DNA of 32,100 bases from Bacteroidales bacterium M5. GTDB lineage: Bacteria; Bacteroidota; Bacteroidia; Bacteroidales; Muribaculaceae. Where the stretch lies: contig LUJP01000002.1 of NCBI GenBank assembly GCA_001689535.1, positions 11,367 through 43,466 of the forward strand, written 5' to 3'. The notes below the pieces were generated by a model that did no database searches, was not told the DNA's origin, and worked only from the letters and a program-made list of their open reading frames with translations. How positions within the stretch are numbered: position 1 is the stretch's first letter; each line of letters begins with the position of its first letter. Made by a program: the position numbers and the translations under genes. This document shows positions 24,267-32,100 of the stretch, piece after piece.

Positions 24267-25420
24267 ATGGCTGATATACCTCACAATAACGGACCCCATA
24301 TTGTCAGAGTCAATGATTTCAGAATTGACGCTGACTATGCCGCTTGGATATCTGAAATCAAGCGACGCTACGTTTCTGCTCAAATCAAAGCATCCATTAA
24401 GATCAACACAGAGAAACTACGTTTTAACTGGAGTATCGGACGAGATCTTGTGACACTCAAGGCTGAGAAAAGATGGGGAGTGGAGTTGTAGAACAACTGA
24501 GTCTGGACTTACAGGAAGCCTTTCCGAAAGAGAAGGGTTTCAGCAGTAGAAATATGTGGCGAATGAAGCAGTGGTATCTGTTCTTCTCTACAACAGAGGC
24601 AAATGAAAAACTACCACAGCTTGTGGCAGAATTGCAAAAAACTGAATCTCCGTATCTTATAAATGTGCCACGACCTGTGGCAGTTTTGAATGGAGAACAG
24701 TGCTTCCCGATAATTCTTGGAATGATTCCGTGGGGGCATCAAACAGATATCGTGACTAAATGCAAGTCGATTGATGAGGCAATCTTTTATTTGCGTGAGT
24801 GTATATTGGGTGGTTGGAGCCGTCAGACATTGGACAATTCACTGAAGGCCAATCTATATAAATCACATGGAAAGGCAATAAGCAATTTTTCGGAATATTT
24901 GCCTGAGGCTCAATGCCGCATGGCGCAGGAAATAACGAAAGACAATTATGACTTCGGATTTATAACCGTTCCGGTCAATTACAGGGAAGAACAGCTTGAG
25001 GCGGCTCTGGAACAGAATATTACCCGGTTCCTGCTTGAACTCGGCACCGGTTTTGCGTTTGTGGGACGGCAGAAAGAACTTATCGTTGGTAACCGTACCC
25101 GACGGATTGATATGTTGTTTTATCACATTCGTCTAAAAGCATACGTTGTCGTCGAACTGAAGGCCCGACCATTTGATCCGGAGTATGCAGGAAAGCTCAA
25201 TTACTATGTAAATGCCGTTGACGAACTGTTGAAAGGCCCCGATGACAACCCTACGATTGGCCTGTTGATTTGTAGTGATAAAGACGAAACCGATGTACGT
25301 TGGGCGTTCAAAGGCATACAGACTCCGATGGGTGTGGCTTCATACGACAATGTGCAGATAGATTCCTCGAATCTGCTTCCGTCGGCCGAAGAACTGCAAG
25401 CGCGTGCGCGTCTCGCATAG
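24267..25420 (+). pseudogene. DUF1016/YhcG-type PDDEXK nuclease gene with one frameshift
   Basis: The N-terminal DUF1016 part (from ATG 24267) reads through NTEKLRFNWSIGRDL and KAEKRWG, then meets a stop at 24489. The -1 frame carries on from 24473 with GSGVVEQLSLDLQEAFP and KGFSSRNMWRMKQWY to the stop at 25420. One extra G in the run at 24475-24478 would join both parts into a protein of about 384 residues, a usual length for the family. The C-terminal nuclease core is intact: NRTRRIDMLFYH supplies the D, and VVVELKARPFDPEYAGK the E-x-K. These proteins occur alone or beside restriction systems; none is nearby. Its base composition is visibly more AT-rich than its neighbours, a sign of horizontal transfer. 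A sequencing error could also explain the break. Confidence 0.85.
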
Positions 25421-25466
25421 TGGCGGAAGCCTGGGATATCGGGCCGTATCCGACTAAATTGAATCT

Positions 25467-27743
25467 TCAGGCGGAGACGGTTACTATGGGGCGGGGATTG
25501 GCTTCGGCGCCGTGGAGTTTGGCGTAGGCGCGGAGGTATTTTCTTATGGTCGAAACCATTTCCTGCGTTTCCTGAAGCACGTTGATGTAGACGTAGAGCA
25601 CCGTCATGGAGGCGGGATTGTCCTCGCGCAGTCTGTTCTGGAGGCGATGGTACACGGCGGCTATGTAGTCTTTTATCTCGTCGCAGTGGCGGCGCAGCAT
25701 CGGAATGGTTTCGAACGCACCGGTGTCGATCATTGCGAGGGTGTCGTTGAACAGTGTGTCGGTGCGGGAACGCACTTCGTTGTATTCTAGGCGATAGGCT
25801 TCGGGTAGCGGCATGAAGTTATTGTCGACGTGCTCACGGCATATCTCGTTGATTCGGCTGAGATTGTAGAGCATGCTCATGCAGCAGTTGTTGGAGAGGT
25901 GAAACCAGGCGCTCATCTCGAGGGCGGTCTCCCGCCGGATTCTGCGGAGGCCAAGGGTTTCCTTGCGGCGAGTGTTTTTCAGCGAGTTTTTCTGCCGGAT
26001 TAGGCTGGAGGCCGCTTTGCCGAGCACCTTGACGTTTTCCGAGGCGAAAGCTTCGGTCACGGCGCTGTAGGTGGTAGAGGCATAATCAAGAAACTGCCGC
26101 TGCTGTCCGGTGATATAGATGAGCAGGAGTTCCCACACTTTTTCCTTATCCTCGGTGTTGAGGATGGTCTGGAACAGGGTGTCGCCCTTATCTTCGGCCT
26201 GACGGCGGCGGAAGCGGCGGTTGCTGCGTATGAGCAGGAAGATGGTGAGCAGAGCGAGAGCAAACATCATCCAGTGGCCGCCATAGTGCATGAGCGAGAC
26301 GATAATGGCGGCGCCGATAAACGCTACGCCTGCCGTGAGGAACCATCCGCCTATCACGGATATCACACCTGTGATGCGGAACACGGCGCTTTCACGGCTC
26401 CATGCCTTGTCGGAGAGTGAGGTGCCCATCGCCACCATGAAGGTGACGAATGTGGTGGACAGAGGCAGCTTGAGCGATGTGCCGAGGGCTATGAGCGCAC
26501 CGGCCAGCACCAGGTTGATCGAGGCGCGTATGAGGTCGAAGGCGGCTCCGCTGTCCATTATGGCTTCGTCGGTGTTGAAGCGGCGGTTGAACCAATGGCG
26601 CACGCGCGGGGGTGTGATGTTTCTGATCCAGGCGATTACCGAGAGCGACCAGCGCACCAGCCGACGGGCTATGCGCGAGGAGCCGAACATCTCGTCACCT
26701 GTCTGGCTGGAGCCGAGTCCTATTTCGGTCTTGGTGACATTGCGTGCTTTCTTGGAGGTGGCCAGCGACGCTACCATTATCACGCCGGCTCCTATCAGGA
26801 AGTAGACCGGGGTATTGGCCTGCCCGTTGAGCGAACCCATCAGGAATCCGTGAGGGTCGCCGGCGCCGTTGGCCGCATAGTCCTGATATGAGGCCAGACC
26901 GGTGAGCGGCACGCCTATGAAGTTCACGAGGTCATTGCCCGAGAATGCCATCGCGAGAGCGAATGTGCCGGTGAGCACCACCACTTTGAGCACGTTGACC
27001 TTCAGCGCATGGAGCAGCTGCATGAGCAGGGTGAAGAACACAAACGAGGCTAAGAGTATCATGCCAGTATGCTCGCCGATAAACTGCTTCACTTCCGGAG
27101 TCATGAAGGTGAGGGTCTTCGCGCCTTTGAGCAGCAGGAAGTAGATGATGGCTGTGATGCAGATGCCTCCGAAAATGCCTATCTTCCACTTGAGATTGTT
27201 CTTGTAGTTAAACGTGAAAATGAGTCGCGATATAAACTGCACTATTGTGCCGAACACAAACGCTATGGCCACCGAAAGGAAAATGCCGAGAATCACCTGG
27301 AGGGCTTTCTCGGTATTGAGAAGCTCGTTGAATCCGAGGTCAATGCCTCCGGCCATCTTGATGAGTGCCACCGCGAATGTGGCGCCAAGGAGCTCAAACA
27401 CCATCGAAACTGTGGTGGAGGTGGGCATGCCCAGCGAATTGAAGATATCCAGAAGGATTATATCAGTTACCGTCACTGCCATGAATATGCAGATGAGGTC
27501 GTAGAAGGAGAAATGCTCCGGTCGGAATATACCGTGCCGTGCAATGTCCATCATGCCGTTGCTCATGGCGGCGCCAATGAATACGCCTATCGATGCCACT
27601 ATCAGCACTCTTTTGAAAGAGGCTGCCTTGGAGCCCAGCGACGAATTGAGAAAATTGACAGCATCATTGCTCACGCCAACCGAAAGATCGAAGATGGCGA
27701 GCAGAAAAAGGAATATTACAATACAGAGAAACAGAATGTCCAT
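25467..27743 (-). CDS. Inorganic phosphate transporter, PiT family, with PhoU-like C-terminus
   Basis: 758 residues. The N-terminal part carries the PiT signature VSNDAVNFLNSSLG (about 23-36) with the STTVSMVFELLG block near 108-119, and a second half-repeat (LPLSTTFVTFMVAMGTSLSD, about 425-444) after a hydrophilic loop. About twelve membrane helices are present in all. From about residue 530 the protein is soluble and helical, resembling PhoU, an arrangement seen in Bacteroidetes phosphate transporters. It takes up phosphate with cations. A two-component system lies directly upstream on the same strand. The 3' end converges on the DUF1016 gene with 46 bases between. Confidence 0.92.
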   Translation of the reverse strand: MDILFLCIVIFLFLLAIFDLSVGVSNDAVNFLNSSLGSKAASFKRVLIVASIGVFIGAAMSNGMMDIARHGIFRPEHFSFYDLICIFMAVTVTDIILLDIFNSLGMPTSTTVSMVFELLGATFAVALIKMAGGIDLGFNELLNTEKALQVILGIFLSVAIAFVFGTIVQFISRLIFTFNYKNNLKWKIGIFGGICITAIIYFLLLKGAKTLTFMTPEVKQFIGEHTGMILLASFVFFTLLMQLLHALKVNVLKVVVLTGTFALAMAFSGNDLVNFIGVPLTGLASYQDYAANGAGDPHGFLMGSLNGQANTPVYFLIGAGVIMVASLATSKKARNVTKTEIGLGSSQTGDEMFGSSRIARRLVRWSLSVIAWIRNITPPRVRHWFNRRFNTDEAIMDSGAAFDLIRASINLVLAGALIALGTSLKLPLSTTFVTFMVAMGTSLSDKAWSRESAVFRITGVISVIGGWFLTAGVAFIGAAIIVSLMHYGGHWMMFALALLTIFLLIRSNRRFRRRQAEDKGDTLFQTILNTEDKEKVWELLLIYITGQQRQFLDYASTTYSAVTEAFASENVKVLGKAASSLIRQKNSLKNTRRKETLGLRRIRRETALEMSAWFHLSNNCCMSMLYNLSRINEICREHVDNNFMPLPEAYRLEYNEVRSRTDTLFNDTLAMIDTGAFETIPMLRRHCDEIKDYIAAVYHRLQNRLREDNPASMTVLYVYINVLQETQEMVSTIRKYLRAYAKLHGAEANPRPIVTVSA

Positions 27744-27791
27744 GTTGAGTTACGTCTTTGATTCGAAAACAAAGTAACCCAACTGATGTTT

Positions 27792-27799
27792 CAAAAATA
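27792..27799 (-). promoter_or_regulatory. -7 element of the PiT gene
   Basis: TATTTTTG on the minus strand fits TAnnTTTG, giving a start near 27785 and a leader of about 42 bases. The 103-base gap to the kinase gene is very AT-rich, with repeated AATATT around 27819-27840, and has no good -33 element, which would suit an activator-dependent promoter. Confidence 0.4.
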
Positions 27800-27846
27800 T
27801 TGCAGAAGTTTGAACTTAATATGAAATATTAAATATTAAACAAACT

Positions 27847-29292
27847 CTAATATACCAGAGGGAACGTGATTGTGAAGAGCAGACCTCCTGTGGGACGGTT
27901 CTCTACTGAGATTTTTCCATCGTGGAGCAGGACGGCATTTTTCACTATCGAAAGGCCGAGGCCGGTGCCTCCCGCCGCGCGAGAGCGGCCCTTGTCAACG
28001 CGGTAGAAACGCTCGAATATGCGGGGTAGATGCACGGGATCCACTCCGGTGCCGTTGTCGGAGACCGTAAGGGTGCACCGCTTGGTGTTGGCCTGTTTCA
28101 CCGAGATGCATATTTCCGAGCCTCCGCTATAGGCAATGGCATTGTCTATGAGATTGTGGAACACCGATGTGAGCAGCTGTGCGTTGCCTCTCATCTTAAG
28201 CTCACGTTCAATATCCATCTTTATCTCTATTTCTGCTCTCTGGGCTGCGGGGCGGCAGTCCTGGATGGTGTCGATAATCAAAGACGTGAGGTCTACGCGG
28301 GAGCGCGCAATGGCATCGCCGCCTTCGGTCATGCGGGTGATGAGCGCCACGTCGGCCAGGAGCTTGCTCAGGCGGTCGATATTCATGAAGCTGCGTTTCA
28401 GGAACTCCTCGCGCTTCTCGCGGCTGAGATAAGGGTGGGTGAGCAGTGTCTCCAGACACACCCTTATCGATGCCACAGGCGTCTTGAGCTCGTGGTTTAT
28501 ATTATCGGTGAGTTGCCGCTTTATGCGCTCTTTCTCGCGTTCCTGTTTCAACGCGGCTGAATGCTCCCGGTCGCGGTCTGCCACGGCTTTCTGCAGCGAG
28601 GCATAGAGCCGGACTATATGGTTGGAGATGTCGCCGAGCTCATCGTGAGGGAACGGTTCGGTATCGTAGATTCTCAGCCCCTTTTCGGCATGCTCGGCAA
28701 AGCGGTTAAGCCGTGAGATGTGCTGTCCCAGTCGGCGGGTGGCGAAAAATCCGAGAACACACATCACCAGAGTCACAACACACATGAACCAGATAAAGCC
28801 GTAGTCGGCCTGCAGGAGGCTGCTGAGCGTTACGGAGTAGGGGACGGCAGTTCGCACCACGTAGCCGTTCTCTCCTTTGCGGGCCGAATAGAAATACGTC
28901 AGTCCCGTGCTCTGGCTGTGGCGGCGCACGGTGAATCCTGTGCCGCGCGACAGGGCGTCGCGTATTTCCTGCCGCCGGAGATGGCTGTCGTGCGGCAGCG
29001 CGTCGAGGCTGTTGTCGTATATCACATTGCCCTTGCCGTCGATCACACTCACTCTGAGATCTCCGAAGGGGTGCAGCCCGTCGAGACTCACATCTTTCAT
29101 CTCCTTGCCGCGCTCAAGCTCGTCGAGGATATAGGAATTGACAATCTGGAGCTGGGCATCGAGCTCGGCCGACTTGAATTCGCGTTCGCGGTGGTACTGG
29201 AAGATAAGGAAGCATCCGAGGATGATGGCGGAGTAGCCGAGAAGCCAGAGATAAAGGCGCCGGGCGTAAGGGATTCGGAGGGTCTGTTTCAT
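27847..29292 (-). CDS. Sensor histidine kinase, PhoR-like
   Basis: 481 residues. Two membrane helices (about 13-31 and 164-184) enclose a periplasmic domain of some 130 residues; a HAMP-like linker follows (about 185-245). The HisKA domain has H267 in NINHELKTPVAS, and the ATPase domain has the N-box (FHNLIDNAIAYSGG), DNGTGVD and GGTGLGLSIVKNAV. It should phosphorylate the response regulator encoded 36 bases upstream. Position next to the PiT gene suggests phosphate sensing; other stress roles such as RprX are possible. Confidence 0.9.
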   Translation of the reverse strand: MKQTLRIPYARRLYLWLLGYSAIILGCFLIFQYHREREFKSAELDAQLQIVNSYILDELERGKEMKDVSLDGLHPFGDLRVSVIDGKGNVIYDNSLDALPHDSHLRRQEIRDALSRGTGFTVRRHSQSTGLTYFYSARKGENGYVVRTAVPYSVTLSSLLQADYGFIWFMCVVTLVMCVLGFFATRRLGQHISRLNRFAEHAEKGLRIYDTEPFPHDELGDISNHIVRLYASLQKAVADRDREHSAALKQEREKERIKRQLTDNINHELKTPVASIRVCLETLLTHPYLSREKREEFLKRSFMNIDRLSKLLADVALITRMTEGGDAIARSRVDLTSLIIDTIQDCRPAAQRAEIEIKMDIERELKMRGNAQLLTSVFHNLIDNAIAYSGGSEICISVKQANTKRCTLTVSDNGTGVDPVHLPRIFERFYRVDKGRSRAAGGTGLGLSIVKNAVLLHDGKISVENRPTGGLLFTITFPLVY

Positions 29293-29328
29293 GATGAATA
29301 ACGGTTAAAGGGGGAATTAATCTACAGT

Positions 29329-30015
29329 CTAATCAACAAACCCATAGCCGTAGCCTGAGCGTGTGGTTATGTGGGAGCCGTAGCGGCCTATCTTGCGGCG
29401 GATGCGGGTGATGTTGACGTCGACCACGCGGTCAACCACCACCACCTCGTCGGGCCAGATGAGGTTCAGCAGCTCTTCGCGGGAGAAAATGCGTCCCCGG
29501 TTCTTGAGCAGTGTGAGGAGGATTTCGAATTCCTTTCGGGGCATTTTCACATACTGGCCGTCGACATTGCAGGTCTTGCTCACAGGGTCCACGGTCAGCC
29601 CCTCGAAACTTATGCTGTGGGAGGGCTTCTCGGGAATGGCGGTAGAGCGGCGGAGCACGGCTTTTACGCGAGCAATGATGTTGCGTATGGAATAAGGCTT
29701 GGTTATGTAGTCGTCTGCGCCGAGGTCGAGGCCTTTAATCATTTCATCCTCCGAGTCGCGTGCCGTGCAGAATATTATCGGTATGGCTGCGGTTTCGGGC
29801 TTTGATTTCATTATTCCGGCAAGGCGTGTGCCTGAAATTTCGCCCATCATGATGTCGAGAATCACCAGATTGTAGCTCGCAAGGTCAAGACAGAGAGCCT
29901 CTTCGGCGCTCAGAGCGGTATCCACTTCGAAGCCTTCCTCTTCCAGATTGAATTTCAGTGCCTCGCACAGTGTTTCCTCGTCGTCAACCACCAGTATTCG
30001 TTTGTTTTTTTCCAT
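29329..30015 (-). CDS. OmpR/PhoB-family response regulator
   Basis: 228 residues. The receiver domain (about 5-120) has D11/D12, phospho-acceptor D54 (ILDIMMG), T84 and K106. The winged-helix effector domain (about 130-228) includes MPRKEFEILLTLL and VDVNITRIRRKIG and ends RSGYGYGFVD. It is first in the run with the PhoR-like kinase and PiT transporter and probably controls them. A -7 element lies just upstream at 30036-30043. Confidence 0.93.
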   Translation of the reverse strand: MEKNKRILVVDDEETLCEALKFNLEEEGFEVDTALSAEEALCLDLASYNLVILDIMMGEISGTRLAGIMKSKPETAAIPIIFCTARDSEDEMIKGLDLGADDYITKPYSIRNIIARVKAVLRRSTAIPEKPSHSISFEGLTVDPVSKTCNVDGQYVKMPRKEFEILLTLLKNRGRIFSREELLNLIWPDEVVVVDRVVDVNITRIRRKIGRYGSHITTRSGYGYGFVD

Positions 30016-30035
30016 AGCCTATTTCCATATTTTCA

Positions 30036-30043
30036 CAAAGTTA
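30036..30043 (-). promoter_or_regulatory. -7 element of the response-regulator/kinase genes
   Basis: TAACTTTG on the minus strand fits TAnnTTTG and gives a start near 30028, leaving a leader of about 13 bases. A standard -33 element is not visible 19-21 bases upstream, compatible with activation by the regulator itself. Confidence 0.45.
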
Positions 30044-30161
30044 TCAATTTAGAGCAGATTAGGTGCATTCATCGCCAAAAATAATGCAATAAGGGGATTG
30101 TGATTCCAAATTTCAGTGAAAATGACGAAATTTGCGTGTAGAAACCCAAAATCAAACCGAG

Positions 30162-31181
30162 ATGAAAAAAATATTGTGTGTGGCGCTGATGTGTGCGGCA
30201 GCAGTGTGCGCGGGAGCCAAGGATACGGAAGTAAGTGTGCTGCAATGGAACATCTGGCAGGAGGGAACATCTGTAAAAGGCGGTGCCAATGCCATAGTCG
30301 AGGAGATTGCGCGGCTGCAGCCCGATTTTGTGACGCTGAGCGAGGTGCGCAATTATAATGGCGTTGACTATACGGCCTCGCTGGTGGAGGCATTGAAGTC
30401 AAAGGGCGTGGAATATCATTCGTTCCGCAGCGACGACACCGGTCTTCTCAGCCGCTATCCGATCACCGATACTCTCACCGTGTTTCCTTTAGGCAACGAC
30501 CACGGAAGCATTTACCGTCTGCTCGCCGAGAAAGAAGGCAAGAAACTGGCAGTGTACACGGCCCATCTTGACTATCTGGACGACGCATATTACAATGTGC
30601 GCGGTTACGACGGTTCCACCTGGAAAGAAATCCCTATTCCGACAACGGTCGAGGAGGTTCTCGAGCGCAATGTGCGTTCGCAGCGCGACGACGCAATAAA
30701 ACTGTTTATCAAGCAGGCCAAAAAGGATATGGCGGCAGGCTACACCGTGATTCTCGGTGGTGATTTCAACGAACCATCCCACCGCGACTGGACCGCGACT
30801 ACGGCCGATATGTTCGACCACCACGGATTTATCGTGCCCTGGACGGTGACAACGCTCCTTGAGGAGGCCGGCTTCGTTGACACCTATCGCACGCATTATC
30901 CCGATGTGCTTGCATATCCGGGATTCACTTATCCCTCCAATGTGCCGGGCATGGCGCCGGAGAAGGTTACTTGGGCTCCCAAAGCCGACGAGCGCGACCG
31001 TATAGACTATATCTGGGTAAGCCCGGGTGTAAAGATTGAGGATGCCGTGATATTCGGCCCGAAAGAGAGCGTTGTACGCTCTAAAGTGGTGACCGAACAG
31101 ACCTCCGACCGCTTCATTGAACCTCTCGACGTCTGGCCCACCGACCACAAGGGATTGCTTGTGAAGCTACGTATAAAATGA
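30162..31181 (+). CDS. Secreted endonuclease/exonuclease/phosphatase-family protein
   Basis: 339 residues from ATG 30162, chosen because it places a signal peptide (MKKILCVALM, ending near AGA at residue 18) at the N-terminus; the open frame upstream to 30132 would bury it. The DNase I-like fold is complete: QWNIWQEG (N), TLSEVRNY (E), YTAHLDYLDD, ILGGDFNEPSHRDW, DRIDYIWV and the final WPTDHKGL with the catalytic histidine. Such secreted enzymes cleave phosphodiesters in nucleic acids, lipids or sugar phosphates; the substrate is unknown. Its stop overlaps the start of the hydrolase-like gene (ATGA). Confidence 0.88.
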   Translation: MKKILCVALMCAAAVCAGAKDTEVSVLQWNIWQEGTSVKGGANAIVEEIARLQPDFVTLSEVRNYNGVDYTASLVEALKSKGVEYHSFRSDDTGLLSRYPITDTLTVFPLGNDHGSIYRLLAEKEGKKLAVYTAHLDYLDDAYYNVRGYDGSTWKEIPIPTTVEEVLERNVRSQRDDAIKLFIKQAKKDMAAGYTVILGGDFNEPSHRDWTATTADMFDHHGFIVPWTVTTLLEEAGFVDTYRTHYPDVLAYPGFTYPSNVPGMAPEKVTWAPKADERDRIDYIWVSPGVKIEDAVIFGPKESVVRSKVVTEQTSDRFIEPLDVWPTDHKGLLVKLRIK

Positions 31182-32029
31182 AAGGCGCATTACGCTTCCT
31201 GATATGCGGAGCTCTCTTGCTGTCTGCATCCGCCCAGGATCTCGAAGCCCAGAATACGTCCGATACCCCCTGGAAAAAGACCGAGGCGGTAGGGAGTACA
31301 TGGCGGGGATTTCCCACATCGACTTTTCCCATTGGGAAATGGACGCTTGTGGTGGCACTTCCCACTGAGCCGCTTGAAGGAAATCCGTGGATTATGAAGA
31401 TAGAGGACGCCGGCGACTCATTCCACTGGCAGATAAACAAGATGCTGCTTGATGCGGGAGTGGCGGTGGTTTCGCTCAACACTTACAATACGTATGGCGC
31501 GCCGTGCGGTCTTGAGGCTATGGACAGTGTTTATAGCTTCGTGGTCGATCGGTTCGGCCTTTCGGAAAAGTGTTCGCTTGGGGCTATTTCCCGGGCAGGC
31601 CTTTCGGTTTACCGATGGGCTGCCGGAAATCCTGAGCAGGTCAATGCAATTTATTGTGAGGGTCCGGTAATGGATTTTACCACATGGCCCATGCAATGGC
31701 CCGGATCGGCGCCCAACTGGATTGAGCTGAAAAAACTGTATGGTTTCGGCTCAGATGAGGATGCCCTGGCCTACAGGCAGAATCCGATAGATCTTCTGCC
31801 TGAGATTGCCAAAGCCGGTATAAAACTTCGGCATGTGGTGAGTGTGACCAATGAGCATGATACTCGGGTGGTGCCCAACGACAGCAACACTTTTCGTGCG
31901 GCAGGGATTCTCAGCCGTCTCGGTTCCGGTATTGACCTGGCTATTCTGCCGCCGGAGACAGTGGAGCCCCCTTATCCAACCGATTCCGCAAGTGTGAGGT
32001 TCATTGTGGAGGCTTCCGCTGGGCGTTAG
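31178..32029 (+). CDS. Secreted alpha/beta-hydrolase-like protein
   Basis: 283 residues with a signal peptide (about 1-19). A nucleophile-elbow-like stretch GAISRAG puts S138 in the catalytic position, and NEHDTRVVPNDSN gives D218 as the usual acid. No histidine occurs after H217, where the third triad member would be expected, and the segment around LPPETVEPPYP stands where related proteins have a GHHPH-type motif. The protein may therefore be inactive, use another residue, or belong to a diverged branch; family assignment rests on these motifs. Translation is coupled to the upstream nuclease/phosphatase-family gene through an ATGA overlap. Confidence 0.7.
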   Translation: MKGALRFLICGALLLSASAQDLEAQNTSDTPWKKTEAVGSTWRGFPTSTFPIGKWTLVVALPTEPLEGNPWIMKIEDAGDSFHWQINKMLLDAGVAVVSLNTYNTYGAPCGLEAMDSVYSFVVDRFGLSEKCSLGAISRAGLSVYRWAAGNPEQVNAIYCEGPVMDFTTWPMQWPGSAPNWIELKKLYGFGSDEDALAYRQNPIDLLPEIAKAGIKLRHVVSVTNEHDTRVVPNDSNTFRAAGILSRLGSGIDLAILPPETVEPPYPTDSASVRFIVEASAGR

Positions 32030-32036
32030 ACCCCGT

Positions 32037-32100
32037 TCACCAATATTTGTTAACGCTGGGGCGGTCAAGCGTCGTGCAGATGTGTTCGCGCAGTGAGGGA
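32037..32100 (-). CDS. Possible 3' end of a minus-strand gene
   Basis: On the minus strand an open frame enters from the window edge, reads SLREHICTTLDRPSVNKYW and stops at TGA (32039 to 32037), seven bases from the end of the hydrolase gene. Twenty codons are too few to identify or to exclude chance. Confidence 0.3.
   Translation of the reverse strand, partial: PSLREHICTTLDRPSVNKYW

Noticed and set aside
24229..24453. Separate small gene upstream of the DUF1016 gene
   Set aside because: It is an alternative frame over the DUF1016 N-terminal part, which carries the real family motif in the frame starting at 24267.
1..32100. CRISPR array, prophage, transposon or toxin-antitoxin system
   Set aside because: No regularly spaced repeats, integrase, transposase, terminal inverted repeats or paired small toxin/antitoxin genes were seen; the DUF1016 gene alone is the only likely accessory gene.

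Overview
The window is chromosomal DNA of a Bacteroidales bacterium (Bacteroidota). Protein families typical of that phylum (a GlmU-like nucleotidyltransferase, DUF4199, DUF6048/DUF6452-like proteins, glycine-lipid acyltransferases, a PiT transporter with a long C-terminal extension), the promoter form TTTG-N19..21-TAnnTTTG in front of many genes, and the absence of clear Shine-Dalgarno sequences all agree. The fairly high G+C suggests a Muribaculaceae-like or similar gut lineage, but the genus cannot be fixed from this sequence. There are no rRNA genes, CRISPR arrays, insertion sequences or recognisable prophage genes.

Layout. 1-35: 5' part of a tRNA (minus), with its promoter. 243-4624: GlmU-like enzyme (plus), converging on an asd-antiporter pair (minus). 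4625-5326: the only long gene-free stretch; it holds a promoter, a run of hairpins and a terminator that together look like an uncharacterised small RNA, and the terminator of the next gene. 5327-7071: Crp/Fnr regulator and BASS-family transporter (minus). 7200-11775: secreted GH2 glycosidase followed by a LytS-type kinase and a LytTR regulator (plus). 11778-17968: an eight-gene minus-strand run: O-acyltransferase and N-acyltransferase of glycine-lipid synthesis, DUF4199 membrane protein, polyprenyl-phosphate-type glycosyltransferase, lipoprotein, outer-membrane-type protein, SDR oxidoreductase, rpiB. 18023-18883: MptE/DUF115-like protein (plus). 18943-24155: minus-strand run of three nonulosonic-acid (legionaminate/sialate-type) genes, obgE, pgeF and a small broken thioredoxin-like gene. 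24267-25420: a lower-G+C DUF1016/PDDEXK nuclease gene broken by one frameshift. 25467-30015: PiT phosphate transporter with its likely PhoR/PhoB-type two-component system. 30162-32029: secreted endonuclease/exonuclease/phosphatase-family protein translationally coupled to a secreted alpha/beta-hydrolase-like protein. The last 64 bases may be the 3' end of another gene.

Functionally most of the window concerns the cell envelope: glycine lipids, glycosyl transfer, CMP-nonulosonate precursors, PgeF, secreted hydrolases, plus regulation of polysaccharide and phosphate use. No complete new defence or biosynthetic system is evident. The strongest leads are the structured small-RNA candidate at 4927-5128, two genes each broken by loss of a single base in a homopolymer, an incomplete nonulosonate set fused to a housekeeping operon, and the GH2-LytS-LytTR unit.
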